Position numbers and translations under genes: made by a program | NCBI GenBank assembly: GCA_003987775.1 | Contig: RXJD01000043.1 | Location: forward strand, 57,117 to 121,116 | From: Mycobacterium sp. | Lineage (GTDB): Bacteria > Actinomycetota > Actinomycetes > Mycobacteriales > Mycobacteriaceae | Direction: 5' to 3' | DNA length: 64,000 bases | The notes under the pieces: model-generated | Databases searched by the model: none | Seen by the model: the letters and a program-made list of their open reading frames with translations, nothing else | Told to the model about the DNA's origin: nothing | Shown: positions 53,066 to 60,173 of the stretch, in pieces | How positions within the stretch are numbered: the stretch's first letter is position 1 | Layout of the letters: the number at the start of each line of letters is the position of its first letter

Positions 53066-53425
53066 GTGATAGTCGGGGCCTTTCTGGCCGAAGCTGCTTC
53101 GGCGACGGACAACAAACTCAACGTTTCGGGCGGTGTGCTGCTGCGATTCGCCGTCGAGGCCGATCGGCTGGCCCAATTCCTGCTCGTGGTGCTGACGCAG
53201 GCGGAGACCGACAGCCCGGAGCGGCGCGTCGACGTCGAGATCCGCCCACCGACCGACGACGAGCCGCTGAACATCGAATTCGAACTGCCCGAGGCCGCCA
53301 CCATCGCCGAGCTCGGGTTCGCGATCTTCCCGATTGAAGTCACTCTGCCGGTCGACGGCCGCTGGGTTCTGGTGGTGACCGGCGGAGCGGGCATGATCTC
53401 GCTTCCGCTGATCGTCAGTGGTTAG
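53066..53425 (+). CDS. DUF6941-like conserved protein (119 aa), copy 2
   Basis: A 119-residue paralogue of the protein at 46501: IVGAFLAEAASATDNKLN, VSGGVLLRFAVEADRLAQFLLVVLTQAE, IRPPTDDEPLN, DGRWVLVVTGGAGMISLPL. It lacks the proline-rich tail of copy 1. Cytoplasmic, function unknown. It starts at GTG 53066 with TAGTTT 6 nt upstream and ends 9 bp before the TM2 gene, which it may drive. Confidence 0.8.
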   Translation: MIVGAFLAEAASATDNKLNVSGGVLLRFAVEADRLAQFLLVVLTQAETDSPERRVDVEIRPPTDDEPLNIEFELPEAATIAELGFAIFPIEVTLPVDGRWVLVVTGGAGMISLPLIVSG

Positions 53426-53434
53426 GTAGAGCCG

Positions 53435-53899
53435 ATGGGAACACCGAATTACCCCGGCAACCCCGAGCAGCAGCCGCCCTGGGGACAGCAGCCCTACGGC
53501 TACCAGCCACCCCAGCCGCCATACCAGCCTGGCCAGCCACCGCCGCCCCCGCAGTATCCGTCCGTTCCCCAATATCCCGGCTATGGGGGCTACGGCGTCG
53601 ATCCGCAGGCGCCGTTCGGGCGGGATCCGGCCACCGGGATGCCGCTGTCGGACAAGTCCGCCACCACCGCCGGACTGCTTCAGCTGTTCTTCGGTGCGTT
53701 CGGGGTCGGCCGCTTCTATCTGGAGTCAACCCAGATCGCGGTCATTCAGTTGTGCCTCGGCCTGGCCGGCCTTGTCCTCACCGTCCTGTGCGGCATCGGC
53801 ATCTTCATCTTGGCCGGCGTCGGAATCTGGGGCTTCGTCGACGCGATCATGATCTTCACCGGCAGCGTCACCGACAGCTACGGCCGCAAACTGCGCTAG
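53435..53899 (+). CDS. TM2 domain-containing membrane protein
   Basis: A 154-residue protein. Residues 1-65 are rich in Pro, Gln and Tyr (low-complexity, extracytoplasmic or disordered). From about 72 follows a TM2 domain (SATTAGLLQLFFGAFGVGRFYL; then two helices with FILAGVGIWGFVDAIMIFTG). TM2 domains carry a helical hairpin across the membrane; function is unknown. ATG at 53435 is 9 bp after the previous stop. Confidence 0.88.
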   Translation: MGTPNYPGNPEQQPPWGQQPYGYQPPQPPYQPGQPPPPPQYPSVPQYPGYGGYGVDPQAPFGRDPATGMPLSDKSATTAGLLQLFFGAFGVGRFYLESTQIAVIQLCLGLAGLVLTVLCGIGIFILAGVGIWGFVDAIMIFTGSVTDSYGRKLR

Positions 53900-53993
53900 C
53901 TCGCTGATGTCGAAAGTGACGGCGGGATAACAATTTCCACCCTCAAATTGTCGCGGCCCGGTATGCCGCGGGACGTGTGCTGCGTTCCGAACT

Positions 53994-53999
53994 TACCGT
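53994..53999 (+). promoter_or_regulatory. Putative -10 element (TACCGT), leaderless
   Basis: TACCGT, 6 nt, GTG at 54006; no Shine-Dalgarno in between. Confidence 0.45.
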
Positions 54000-54005
54000 C
54001 GCTGG

Positions 54006-55142
54006 GTGCAACGCCGAACCGCTCTGAAGCTGCCACTGGCGTTAGCGGCCGCCACGGCACTGACCCGGACGCCGCGGGCGTCCGCCGAGGCGGGCCGCTG
54101 GCCGGCCGACCGTGCGCACAACTGGTATCAGGCGCAGGGGTGGCTGGTCGGCGTCAACTACGTCACCTCGACGGCGATCAACCAGCTCGAGATGTTTCAG
54201 GCCGGCACCTACGATCCCCGGCGCATCGACAACGAACTGGGAGCGGCTCGGTTTCACGGGTTCAACACGGTGCGGGTCTTCCTGCATGACCAGCTCTGGG
54301 CGCAGGACCGGGCGGGCTTCCAGGGTCGGCTGGCCCAGTTCGTCGGCATCGCGGCGCGGCACGGCATCAAGCCGCTGTTCGTGCTGTTCGACTCCTGCTG
54401 GGATCCGTTTCCGCGGGTGGGTCGGCAGCGTGCGCCCACACCGGGCGTGCACAACTCCGGGTGGGTGCAGGGGCCGGGCGCCGAGCACATCGACGACCCG
54501 CGCTACGCGGCTGTCATGCAGGATTACGTCACCGGTGTGTTGAGCCAGTTCCGCAACGACAACCGGGTACTGGGTTGGGACCTGTGGAACGAACCGGACA
54601 ATCCCGCGCGCGAGTACCGCAAGGTGGAGCGCAAGGACAAGCTGGACCGGGTCGCGGCCCTGCTCCCCCAGGTGTTTCGCTGGGCGCGCGCGGTCGATCC
54701 GGTGCAGCCGCTGACAAGTGGGGTCTGGCAGGGCAATTGGGGCGATCCCGGTGCGCGCAGCGCCATCGCCGGCATTCAGCTCGACAACGCCGACGTGATC
54801 ACATTCCACAGTTACGCCCCGCCGGGGGAATTCGAGGGCCGCATCAACGAACTCGAGCCGCTGGGGCGCCCGATCATCTGCACCGAGTACCTGGCTCGCT
54901 CACTGGGCAGCACGGTCGAAGGCGTGCTGCCGATTGCCAAGCGGCACAACGTCGGTGCGCTCAACTGGGGACTGGTGGCGGGCAAGACCCAGACCTATTT
55001 TCCGTGGAGTTCGTGGGACCATCCGGCGACGGCGGTACCCAAACAGTGGTTCGCCGACCTCCTGCAGCCCGACGGGCGGCCGTTCGCCGACAGCGAGGTA
55101 CAGACGATCCGCAAGCTGATCACCGGGCGGGAACGCGAGTGA
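54006..55142 (+). CDS. Tat-exported GH5-like glycoside hydrolase
   Basis: A 378-residue (beta/alpha)8 glycoside hydrolase. The N terminus MQRRTALKLPLALAAATALT is a Tat signal (RR). The catalytic pair fits GH5/clan A: Glu196 in WDLWNEPDN (acid/base) and Glu294 in IICTEYLARS (nucleophile). FHGFNTVRVFLHDQLW is the early barrel strand. It may act on a beta-glucan or beta-xylan-type chain outside the cell. GTG at 54006 is 6 nt after TACCGT. The gene converges with no gap on the PE-PPE hydrolase. Confidence 0.87.
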   Translation: MQRRTALKLPLALAAATALTRTPRASAEAGRWPADRAHNWYQAQGWLVGVNYVTSTAINQLEMFQAGTYDPRRIDNELGAARFHGFNTVRVFLHDQLWAQDRAGFQGRLAQFVGIAARHGIKPLFVLFDSCWDPFPRVGRQRAPTPGVHNSGWVQGPGAEHIDDPRYAAVMQDYVTGVLSQFRNDNRVLGWDLWNEPDNPAREYRKVERKDKLDRVAALLPQVFRWARAVDPVQPLTSGVWQGNWGDPGARSAIAGIQLDNADVITFHSYAPPGEFEGRINELEPLGRPIICTEYLARSLGSTVEGVLPIAKRHNVGALNWGLVAGKTQTYFPWSSWDHPATAVPKQWFADLLQPDGRPFADSEVQTIRKLITGRERE

Positions 55143-55985
55143 TCAGCCCGGCAGATCGAGCGTCCCCATCGGCCGGTTGTAGGCGGATTCAACCATCGGG
55201 CGCCACTGCAGTTCGTGGATTCGCTTGTTCTCGGCCGATTCCAACCGCCAGGTGACCATCGGCAGGTAGTACGTGGCCGGCGCGCCCAGAATGTAGGTGG
55301 CGTTGCCCTCGACGTATGACTTGTTCCCCGGGTCGGTCAGGCTGAGCTTGCTGTAGTCCAGATGCGGGCCCCGCAGTTCACCGGTACCGCCGACGAAGTT
55401 GGAGGCCACTCTGTTGAAGCGCGCCACCGAATTCGCCAGGTCACCCGGGCAGTCCGCCCAGAAATCGTATTGCCGGATCAAAACTTTCACCGTGTAACGG
55501 GTGTCGGCCGGGAATCCCCTGCCGCCATACGCCGCGTTGCATCCGCTGTTGGAGATGAAAGTGCAACCGCCGTATTTGTTCTCCGGGTCACCGGTGAGAA
55601 TGAACGTGACGCTTGCGGGATCGATATCACTACCGGGGCCGTACCGGCGCAACCAATCGTCTTCCACCTGAGCGCCTTCGCTATGACCGAGGACGATCTT
55701 GCGGCCCGCCGTGGAATGCAGGAGCTGGTTGAGGATATCGGCGCCCTGATGGACGAAGTAGGCATTGGGCAGATTCGTGTAAGGGACTTTGACTTTCACA
55801 TTCGGTGCGGCGAAAAGCTCGCCACGCAACCAGTTCGACGGTAACGGGAAAAAGGCGGGGTTGATCGTCAGTACCGTCGCGGCAACGGATTCGTCTGCCG
55901 CCCTGGCTTTTACCGGCGCCATTGCGCTGGCAACGACCATTGCCGCCAACGCGATAGACGTCATCAAGCGTCTCACCGGCGCCAC
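55143..55985 (-). CDS. Secreted PE-PPE-domain (serine hydrolase-like) protein
   Basis: A 280-residue exported alpha/beta hydrolase. The signal peptide runs to about residue 29 (ALAAMVVASAMAPVKARA). The fold is the PE-PPE-domain (PF08237-type): NAYFVHQGADILNQLL, nucleophile Ser102 in VLGHSEGAQVEDDWL, TFILTGDPENKYGG and IRQYDFWADCPGD. No PE or PPE domain is fused, so it is a free-standing secreted form. These act as esterases. I use GTG 55985; ATG 55964 would still leave a signal peptide. Confidence 0.82.
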   Translation of the reverse strand: MAPVRRLMTSIALAAMVVASAMAPVKARAADESVAATVLTINPAFFPLPSNWLRGELFAAPNVKVKVPYTNLPNAYFVHQGADILNQLLHSTAGRKIVLGHSEGAQVEDDWLRRYGPGSDIDPASVTFILTGDPENKYGGCTFISNSGCNAAYGGRGFPADTRYTVKVLIRQYDFWADCPGDLANSVARFNRVASNFVGGTGELRGPHLDYSKLSLTDPGNKSYVEGNATYILGAPATYYLPMVTWRLESAENKRIHELQWRPMVESAYNRPMGTLDLPG

Positions 55986-56205
55986 CCCATGCGGGCATAT
56001 ATATCATCGCGGGCGTCAAAATCTTTGGTGCGATTGGTGAATCGTGACGGGAATGACGCCGGCCCGCGATCTCGCGCGAGTATCGATGCTGCGCATTTCG
56101 GCGTGATCAGGGGTCGCGGTTTAGGCGGCCCGTCCCGCGTGAATCCCCTTGTCGCAATTCCCAGCGAGAGGGGTCCCACCCGTGTCCAGAAGACGGCGCT
56201 GAACC

Positions 56206-56730
56206 ATGGCCGACATCATCGACCTCATCTATGCCGATCACGACTGGATTCGGCGTCAGTTCTTCCGGCTCGACGACGCGACAAGCGACGACGACCTCTC
56301 CGCAATCTGGAACGTTCTCGCTGCGCGCCTCGACGTTCATGCCGAGGCAGAGGAAGCGGTGTTCTACCCGGCACTGCTCAAACACGGTGGCCATGACCAT
56401 CCCAGCAATCCCGAAGGCGACCCGGAGGACGAGACCGAGGACGCCATCACCGATCACAATGCGATTCGCGATGCTGTCCGCCGGTCGCGCGGGCTCGAGC
56501 CGGGCAGCACCGAGTGGTTCGAGGCTGTTCACCAGGCCCGCGAGCAGAACGGCAAACACCTCGACGAGGAAGAACGCGAGGCGATGCCGGACTTCATCAA
56601 GAGCGCGTCGCTCGAACTCAGGAACGAGCTGGGCATGCAATGGATGCGTTTCTACGCCGAACGCGAAGCCATCACCGGCATCGACAACCGCGACAAGGAC
56701 GCGACCGAATACATCGATAAGCATTCGTGA
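56206..56730 (+). CDS. Hemerythrin domain-containing protein
   Basis: A 174-residue hemerythrin-like protein. The four-helix diiron ligands appear as His12 (DHDWIRR), His45-x3-Glu49 (DVHAEAEEAVFYP), His84 (TDHNAIRD) and His118-x3-Glu122 (GKHLDEEERE). Such proteins bind oxygen, NO or peroxide. ATG at 56206 gives the canonical start. A hairpin terminator follows directly. A decayed duplicate with the same terminator is at 59450-59642. Confidence 0.92.
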   Translation: MADIIDLIYADHDWIRRQFFRLDDATSDDDLSAIWNVLAARLDVHAEAEEAVFYPALLKHGGHDHPSNPEGDPEDETEDAITDHNAIRDAVRRSRGLEPGSTEWFEAVHQAREQNGKHLDEEEREAMPDFIKSASLELRNELGMQWMRFYAEREAITGIDNRDKDATEYIDKHS

Positions 56731-56757
56731 GATACCCCGGCCGGTGGCCGGGGTATC
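56731..56757 (+). terminator. Hairpin terminator after hemerythrin
   Basis: 12-bp perfect stem (gataccccggcc, ggt, ggccggggtatc) 0 nt after the TGA. It separates the gene from the convergent secreted protein gene and could work for both. A near copy is at 59616-59642. Confidence 0.75.
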
Positions 56758-56765
56758 ACGGCTTT

Positions 56766-57395
56766 TCAGCGTGTGTAGATGCAGTGCGCGTCTCCACCGA
56801 CCGGTTTCTCGGCCACCACCTTGCCATTGAGGGTGATGCGGCATCCGGGATTGGATTGCTTGCCGGTCGCTACTACCTGCAACATCGTGACGTCGGCGCC
56901 GACGGTGATGGTGCGCTTGAAGGGAAGTGGCGCATTGCTGTACAGACCGGTATCGGGGTCGGTGACGACGGAGTAGACGTCGCCCGGCCCGAACGCCTCG
57001 AACACCACATTCCCACCAGCGGGCGACTGAGGTGCTGCGACCCGGGATGCGGCAGCGGCGTTGTCCGCCAACGTTGCCGAGCGCTCGTCGGGGGTCACGC
57101 AGATGGTGTCCCCGTCGAACGCCTCGCGCCAGACGTAACCGTTTACGCAAGTGTTCGGACCGTACGCGCCCCCGTTGGGAGCGCGGTGGTTGGTGGGATT
57201 GGCGTTTTCCTGCTGGGTGCGCGCGCGCACGTCGGGAGTGACGCAGACGTGGTCGCTCGGCCGCGCTTCGCGCCATACATAACCCGAAATGCAGGTGTCC
57301 GGAGCCGCCTCCGCGGGCGCCGGCACTGCGACGGTGATGAAGGCGGTGGCGGCGCACATCAGCAGCGGCGGTATCGATGAACGTGTAATAGACAT
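56766..57395 (-). CDS. Secreted protein with duplicated CVTPD motif and MmpS-like C-terminal domain
   Basis: A 209-residue exported protein. Signal peptide 1-30 (PLLMCAATAFITVAVPAPAEA). Residues 32-110 carry two copies of C-x2-GYVWREA-x4-D-x2-CVTPD-x-R, a small cysteine-bounded repeat. The C-terminal ~85 residues (VFEAFGPGDVYSVVTD, then LPFKRTITVGADVTMLQVVATGK and PGCRITLNGKVV) resemble the beta-sandwich of MmpS proteins (SNPGCRITVDGKV-like), without the MmpS transmembrane helix. ATG 57395 follows GGGGAGGA. Function unknown; a periplasmic/surface carrier role is only inferred. Confidence 0.75.
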   Translation of the reverse strand: MSITRSSIPPLLMCAATAFITVAVPAPAEAAPDTCISGYVWREARPSDHVCVTPDVRARTQQENANPTNHRAPNGGAYGPNTCVNGYVWREAFDGDTICVTPDERSATLADNAAAASRVAAPQSPAGGNVVFEAFGPGDVYSVVTDPDTGLYSNAPLPFKRTITVGADVTMLQVVATGKQSNPGCRITLNGKVVAEKPVGGDAHCIYTR

Positions 57396-57475
57396 GGACT
57401 TTCCTCCCCAGAATCCACTTTGGACCCGATTGACGGGGGTCGATCACCTTCTGGATCGACCCGTTCTTAGATTCA

Positions 57476-57512
57476 GGCTGAAATTAGCTTCGGGAGTTTG
57501 CGGAAATCTTGC
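57476..57512 (-). promoter_or_regulatory. 37-nt conserved element, copy 1 (upstream of 57395 gene)
   Basis: 31 of 37 positions are identical, without gaps, to 60075-60111. It begins ggctga(a/g)attagc and ends gtttgcggaa-cttgc as read on the plus strand. Each copy is upstream of a secreted-protein gene on the minus strand, so it may be a promoter or shared regulator site. Confidence 0.65.
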
Positions 57513-57625
57513 ACAAAACTTGGAACGACCCACCGCTGTCGGGCGAAGCACCCGGCAGGCCTGCTGCGGTGCACGCCAAAGCCTTTGCTACTCATGGTGA
57601 TTCACGATGAGAACGAGGTCGCGGT

Positions 57626-59308
57626 CTAGTCGTCCATTGGCGAATTGAAGAATATGGTCCCGCCGGTGGGACTGTACGAGAAGTAGATCGGCATCTGCGT
57701 GAAGATGTAGTTCCCGGTATTGAAGTCGCCCGCCGTGACTTGCACCGCATCGGGGGACGCACTGACCGTCTCGGTATACAGCGTGATGTAGCCACCCTCC
57801 ACGGTCCCGGGAACCCGCACTTGAATCGTTGTGCCCGCCGGCAGATAGTCGCCTGCGGTGTAGCCGGGTACGAGGGCTTCCGGAATGTCGCCGTCCACGC
57901 CACCGCTATCGACGTACGCGTTGGTGGTGGGTTGCCAAGCGCCGCCGTTGACCGAGATTTCGAATTGGTTGGTGATCGGCGCTCCGGTGACCGCGGCAAA
58001 GGGATTCCCCGGGTTGGGACCGAAGACCATCTCCTGGCCAGGTTGATTGATCAGCACTCCCTGGCCGAGGATTCCGGGCAGCTGCTGCACGGCGCTGGTC
58101 TGGAAATGCGGCAGGCTGGTGGTGTTGGCCCCGACGCCGAGAAGGCCTTCTGGCTCGTCTGGCACGCCATTGAATGTTTCCGAGGTGATCACGCCGATGG
58201 TCATGGGTCTGGTGATGATTCCGTGTCCGAAGTTAAGCGACGACGTGTAGGTGTCGTAGTGGACGACGGTTTCCTGTTCGGGCGTGCCGAACGTATACAC
58301 GCCCGAGCCGGTGGAGGGGCCTAGCGATGCGAGATCGACGTCTGAGAGCGGAATCAATGTCGTGGTGGACCCCGTGTCCACTGACACCTGCACCATCTGT
58401 CCGTCGCCGACAGCGACATAAACCTTGGGCCGAGTGCCGTCCACTTCGAGATCGATGGCCGCTTGGCCGCCTGCTTCTCCGGTAGCCCCCGCGTGACCTC
58501 CCAACAGGCTGCCAGGTCCGCCCTGACCGCCAGCGCCCAACACCCCGCCGGTTCCACCGGCGCCGCCGTTGCCGAGCAGCCAGCCGCCACGACCCCCCGC
58601 ACCGCCGGCGGCAAGCTCCCCGCCCGTCCCGCCGGCACCACCGTCGCCGAAGAACAGCGCGCTGCCGCCCGCCCCGCCGGCCGCTACCGGTCCACCCAGT
58701 CCGCCGGTGCCGCCGTTGCCCCACAGCAACCCGCCGGTGCCGCCGATCCCACCGGGTGCTCCCCAACCGCCGCCGCCACCGGCGCCGCCGGTGCCGATCA
58801 GACCCGCCGCGCCGCCCGCACCCCCGGGCGCACCGTCGGCAGTGCTCTCCCCACCGGCGCCGCCGTTACCGAACAAGATCCCGCCGGCACCACCAGAGGT
58901 TCCGACGCCCTCGGCGTCGGTAATCCCTTCGGACCCGTTGCCGATCAGCGGCCGGCCCAACAGCGTGTTCGTTGGCGCGTTGATCAACGCTAGAACGTCG
59001 TGCTCGAAGGTCTGCAGCGGCGCTGTGTTGGCGACCTCGGCCGCAGCATAGGCGCGCGCGCCGGCGTTGATGGTCTGTACGAACTGGGCGTGAAACGCCG
59101 CGACCTGCGTACTCAACGCCTGATACGTCGACGCCTGCTGAGACAACAACGTTGCGATAGCCGCCGACACCTCGTCACCGGCAGCGGCGAGCAACCGCGT
59201 CGTCGGCACGGCAGCGGCCGCGTTGGCCGCGCTGATCGTCGATTCGATATGCGCCAGACTTTTTGCTGCGTCCGTCACCACTTGTGGAGACACGAGCACA
59301 AACGACAT
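57626..59308 (-). CDS. PE_PGRS aspartic protease (PecA-like)
   Basis: A 560-residue protein. PE domain 1-95 ([17 protein letters not shown]), LLGRPLIG at 117-123, PGRS 135-285, then a pepsin/retropepsin-like aspartic protease domain. Active-site Asp311 is in [10 protein letters not shown] and the second Asp467 in [11 protein letters not shown]; a hydrophobic glycine-rich pair ([15 protein letters not shown]) and [18 protein letters not shown] complete the fold. It belongs to the type of PE_PGRS35/PecA that processes other PE_PGRS or lipase proteins at the mycobacterial surface. Start at 59308 fits the PE consensus. Confidence 0.9.
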   Translation of the reverse strand: MSFVLVSPQVVTDAAKSLAHIESTISAANAAAAVPTTRLLAAAGDEVSAAIATLLSQQASTYQALSTQVAAFHAQFVQTINAGARAYAAAEVANTAPLQTFEHDVLALINAPTNTLLGRPLIGNGSEGITDAEGVGTSGGAGGILFGNGGAGGESTADGAPGGAGGAAGLIGTGGAGGGGGWGAPGGIGGTGGLLWGNGGTGGLGGPVAAGGAGGSALFFGDGGAGGTGGELAAGGAGGRGGWLLGNGGAGGTGGVLGAGGQGGPGSLLGGHAGATGEAGGQAAIDLEVDGTRPKVYVAVGDGQMVQVSVDTGSTTTLIPLSDVDLASLGPSTGSGVYTFGTPEQETVVHYDTYTSSLNFGHGIITRPMTIGVITSETFNGVPDEPEGLLGVGANTTSLPHFQTSAVQQLPGILGQGVLINQPGQEMVFGPNPGNPFAAVTGAPITNQFEISVNGGAWQPTTNAYVDSGGVDGDIPEALVPGYTAGDYLPAGTTIQVRVPGTVEGGYITLYTETVSASPDAVQVTAGDFNTGNYIFTQMPIYFSYSPTGGTIFFNSPMDD

Positions 59309-59449
59309 CGCCCACCTCCGGCAACCCGTTCCATCGAGTTGTCGCCCCCCGAGTGCGACATGCGGGATATTAGCGGCTCTGGGCCTGTGACGTGCGCGTT
59401 TGCGCGAAAAGGCCTGCTACGCCCAGCGTCCAGGCCCGGTAGTCATCGA

Positions 59450-59612
59450 CGGGTTCGACGCCGTTCACAAGGCCATGCCGAACGGCAAACGCCCGCATCT
59501 CTGCAGCTCCGGAATGAACTGGCCGTGCAATGGTTACGGTTCACGCCGAACGCGCAGCGACTACGGGAGTCGACGCGATAAGGACGCGGACACCTATATC
59601 GATAAGCATTTA
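59450..59612 (+). pseudogene. Decayed hemerythrin gene fragment
   Basis: The plus strand contains, in two frames, the end of a hemerythrin gene like 56206-56730. GFDAVHKA equals WFEAVHQA; SLQLRNELAVQWLRF equals SLELRNELGMQWMRF; RDKDADTYIDKH equals RDKDATEYIDKH. There is a gap in the middle and a frame change, so no intact gene remains. The N-terminal half is not seen. It is followed by a copy of the same terminator hairpin. Confidence 0.8.
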
Positions 59613-59615
59613 CGA

Positions 59616-59642
59616 GAAACCCCGGCCGGTGGCCGGGGTTTC
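59616..59642 (+). terminator. Hairpin copy after decayed hemerythrin
   Basis: gaaaccccggcc-ggt-ggccggggtttc, a 12-bp stem, the same core and loop as 56731-56757. Today it can only end the convergent secreted protein gene (59655-60053). Confidence 0.7.
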
Positions 59643-59654
59643 CGCCCAGCTGAT

Positions 59655-60053
59655 TTACGGGTGGTCTCCGATTCGGCAATTGGTGAGATTGGCGTCGCAG
59701 TAAAGGCCGACCGGCGGCGGCGGCTTCGGTGGCGGGTTGTCCCCGTCCCAAATCATGTTGGACACATTACCCATTCCGCTGTAGAGGTAGTAGTAGGTGT
59801 GACACACGCTCATGTCCCAGCCACGGAACGGGTCGGTGATGTGATTACCGGTCGCCGGTAGCGGATCACCCGGGCACCAATGCTTCGGCGGACCCCAACC
59901 ATTGTCGTCGGTGGCGAATGGGCCGGGGTATTGCGGAACGGGACCTGGGTGGGCCTGGGCAATACCTGCGGCCATACCCAAGCCGGATACCGCAAGGCCA
60001 CCCGACAGCAATGCCCCGCCGATGATTCTCTTCAATGTTTGAGGAGTGCTCAT
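59655..60053 (-). CDS. Small secreted protein, conserved, function unknown (132 aa)
   Basis: A 132-residue exported protein. Signal peptide 1-35 (GGALLSGGLAVSGLGMAAGIAQA), then GPFATDDNGWGPPKHWCPGD, HITDPFRGWDMSVCHTYYYLYSGMGNV and a proline-rich DNPPPKPPPP segment before the final LYCDANLTNC. Four cysteines probably form two disulfides. It resembles a common family of small mycobacterial secreted hypotheticals. Function unknown. AAAGGA lies before ATG 60053, and the 37-nt conserved element starts 22 nt upstream of it. Confidence 0.8.
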   Translation of the reverse strand: MSTPQTLKRIIGGALLSGGLAVSGLGMAAGIAQAHPGPVPQYPGPFATDDNGWGPPKHWCPGDPLPATGNHITDPFRGWDMSVCHTYYYLYSGMGNVSNMIWDGDNPPPKPPPPVGLYCDANLTNCRIGDHP

Positions 60054-60074
60054 GGATGGTTCCTTTCTCTGTCG

Positions 60075-60111
60075 GGCTGAGATTAGCCCCGGTGGTTTGC
60101 GGAATTCTTGC
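60075..60111 (-). promoter_or_regulatory. 37-nt conserved element, copy 2 (upstream of 60053 gene)
   Basis: Copy of 57476-57512 with six mismatches and no gap; lies between the secreted protein gene and the PGRS gene end. Confidence 0.65.
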
Positions 60112-60173
60112 GTTTGACGAATTGGGGAAGAGCGTCAGCCTCCTTTTACTCGCGCCGGTCGATGAGAATTGCT

